Source: Mariprofundus erugo (lineage in GTDB: Bacteria > Pseudomonadota > Zetaproteobacteria > Mariprofundales > Mariprofundaceae). Taken from it: a stretch of DNA of 64,000 bases. The stretch lies in assembly GCF_005818865.1 (NCBI RefSeq), contig NZ_VBRY01000006.1:62001-126000 (forward strand), read 5' to 3'. Below, piece after piece: positions 63,064 through 64,000 of the stretch. A program made the position numbers and the translations under genes. The notes beneath the pieces were generated by a model that was not told the origin of the DNA, did not search any database, and saw only the letters and a program-made list of their open reading frames with translations. The first letter of the stretch is position 1. The number at the start of each line of letters is the position of its first letter.

Positions 63064-64000
63064 ATGAGCGAACCGATTGATCAGCTGTTAACAGATGTCC
63101 CCCAGTTCCTGCATGCCGATGTGCGCAGGGTATATGCCCATTCGCCGCTGTTTGCCATGCTGATGCGCACAGCCACCCCGGCAGAGTGTAAAAGACTGTT
63201 TGTGGCGGCGGATGCGATCGCGCTGCCGGATGCCAGTGCGAGCTGGATTCCTGATTGTGACAGCAGTGATCTTGTCACCTGCATGCGCCATTTGCGTCAG
63301 TGCAAACATCGGGGCCATCGTCATCTGATCTGGTGGGAGCTCGGCCTGCATGGCGATATGGATCGCTCCTGTCAGGCCATCGCAGACTTTGCCTCCGGGC
63401 TGCTTGATCAGGCGCTGAAGATGGCCATGCGCCTGATTGCTCCGCGTTACGGGGTGATCGAGGCGGGGCGTTTCTGCATTATCGGGCTGGGCAAGCTTGG
63501 CGGCCGTGAACTCAACCTCGGTTCGGATGTCGATCCGCTGTTCATCTGGCAGGGGGAGGGTCATAGCTCAGGCGGGCGGCAGTCACTTCCTGTGGACGAG
63601 TATTATATGCACCTCTCGCGCATGCTGATTCGGTTGATGAGTGAGCGAACGGCCGATGGCATTGTCTGGCCGGTGGATATGCGCCTGCGTCCGGGTGGCG
63701 ACGGTTCGGCCATTGCCCTGCATCTGGAAACAACCCTGTCGCACTATCTTGAGTATGGTCAGACCTGGGAGCGGGCGATGCTGATCAAGTCGCGGCCGGT
63801 GGCAGGTGATCTGCTGCTCGGTCAGGCCTTTATCGAAGGTATTACACCATTTATTTATCGCCGCTATCTCGATTATACCACGGTGGTTGCGCTGGCTGAT
63901 ATGAAACGCCGTATCGACGGGCAGGCCGGTAGTGGCGGCATTGCTGCCGGTTTCGATGTCAAACGGGGTCGTGGCGGAATTCGTGAAATCGAATTTATTA
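63064..64000 (+). CDS. glnE: Glutamate-ammonia-ligase adenylyltransferase, N-terminal part (runs off the window)
   Basis: The first 312 residues of GlnE, the bifunctional enzyme that adenylylates and deadenylylates glutamine synthetase in response to PII and glutamine. The N-terminal nucleotidyltransferase signature GLGKLGGRELNLGSDVD (around residue 141) carries the metal aspartates; the MRLRPGG motif, WERAMLIKSRPVAGD and KRGRGGIREIEFI follow. The frame is open to the window edge, with no damage. The usual SDIDLIF is SDVDPLF here, a mild change next to the second Asp. Confidence 0.96.
   Translation, partial: MSEPIDQLLTDVPQFLHADVRRVYAHSPLFAMLMRTATPAECKRLFVAADAIALPDASASWIPDCDSSDLVTCMRHLRQCKHRGHRHLIWWELGLHGDMDRSCQAIADFASGLLDQALKMAMRLIAPRYGVIEAGRFCIIGLGKLGGRELNLGSDVDPLFIWQGEGHSSGGRQSLPVDEYYMHLSRMLIRLMSERTADGIVWPVDMRLRPGGDGSAIALHLETTLSHYLEYGQTWERAMLIKSRPVAGDLLLGQAFIEGITPFIYRRYLDYTTVVALADMKRRIDGQAGSGGIAAGFDVKRGRGGIREIEFI

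Overview
The window is a gene-dense chromosomal stretch (roughly 54-56% GC by eye) of a Gram-negative bacterium. It has lipid A synthesis (lpxD, fabZ, lpxA, lpxI, lpxB), BamA/Skp, LipB, DksA and the PII/GS/GlnE nitrogen loop. LpxI in place of LpxH, the many redox-sensing kinases and the diheme peroxidase fit a deep-branching, microaerophilic proteobacterium. A Zetaproteobacterium such as Mariprofundus is my best guess, but that is inference and not proven here. I see no tRNA, rRNA, CRISPR array, insertion sequence or prophage.

Layout. 1-4.7 kb: a 2Fe-2S ferredoxin (possibly cut at the edge), M18 aminopeptidase, a small Fe-S protein, and a two-gene arsenate-resistance unit (ArsJ-type GAPDH plus ArsJ efflux). 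4.7-9.2 kb (minus strand): MBL-fold lipoprotein, ABC1/UbiB kinase, tiny lipoprotein, RluA-type pseudouridine synthase. 9.3-17.9 kb: lipB, dksA, then the overlapping chain dnaX-ybaB-recR-yggS-proC-yggT-yggU, a flippase-like membrane protein, a site-2 protease and an unknown anchored protein. 18.1-23.5 kb: a giant soluble hybrid kinase with eleven PAS domains. 23.5-24.0 kb: an unusual gene-free segment full of inverted repeats in front of rpsB.

24-38.4 kb: the classical rpsB-tsf-pyrH-frr-uppS-cdsA-dxr-rseP-bamA-skp-lpxD-fabZ-lpxA-lpxI-lpxB run, linking translation, isoprenoid/undecaprenol synthesis, phospholipids, outer-membrane assembly and lipid A. 38.5-47.3 kb: an unknown exported protein, gatCAB, an AsmA-like protein, an aminotransferase and an unknown polytopic membrane protein. 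47.5-57.6 kb: rpiA, then a tightly coupled signalling cluster: a diiron ODP-type beta-lactamase-fold protein, hybrid kinase, diheme cytochrome c peroxidase, hybrid kinase and a third hybrid kinase.

57.56-58.08 kb: a striking array of eleven and a half tandem 45/47-bp units, each carrying a perfect or near-perfect hairpin. It begins inside the stop codon of the last kinase. 58.3-64 kb: queA, nadE, glnB, glnA and the start of glnE, which runs off the end.

The most interesting candidates for something undescribed are the hairpin repeat array, the ODP/kinase/peroxidase cluster, and a small dispersed hairpin element found three times between genes.
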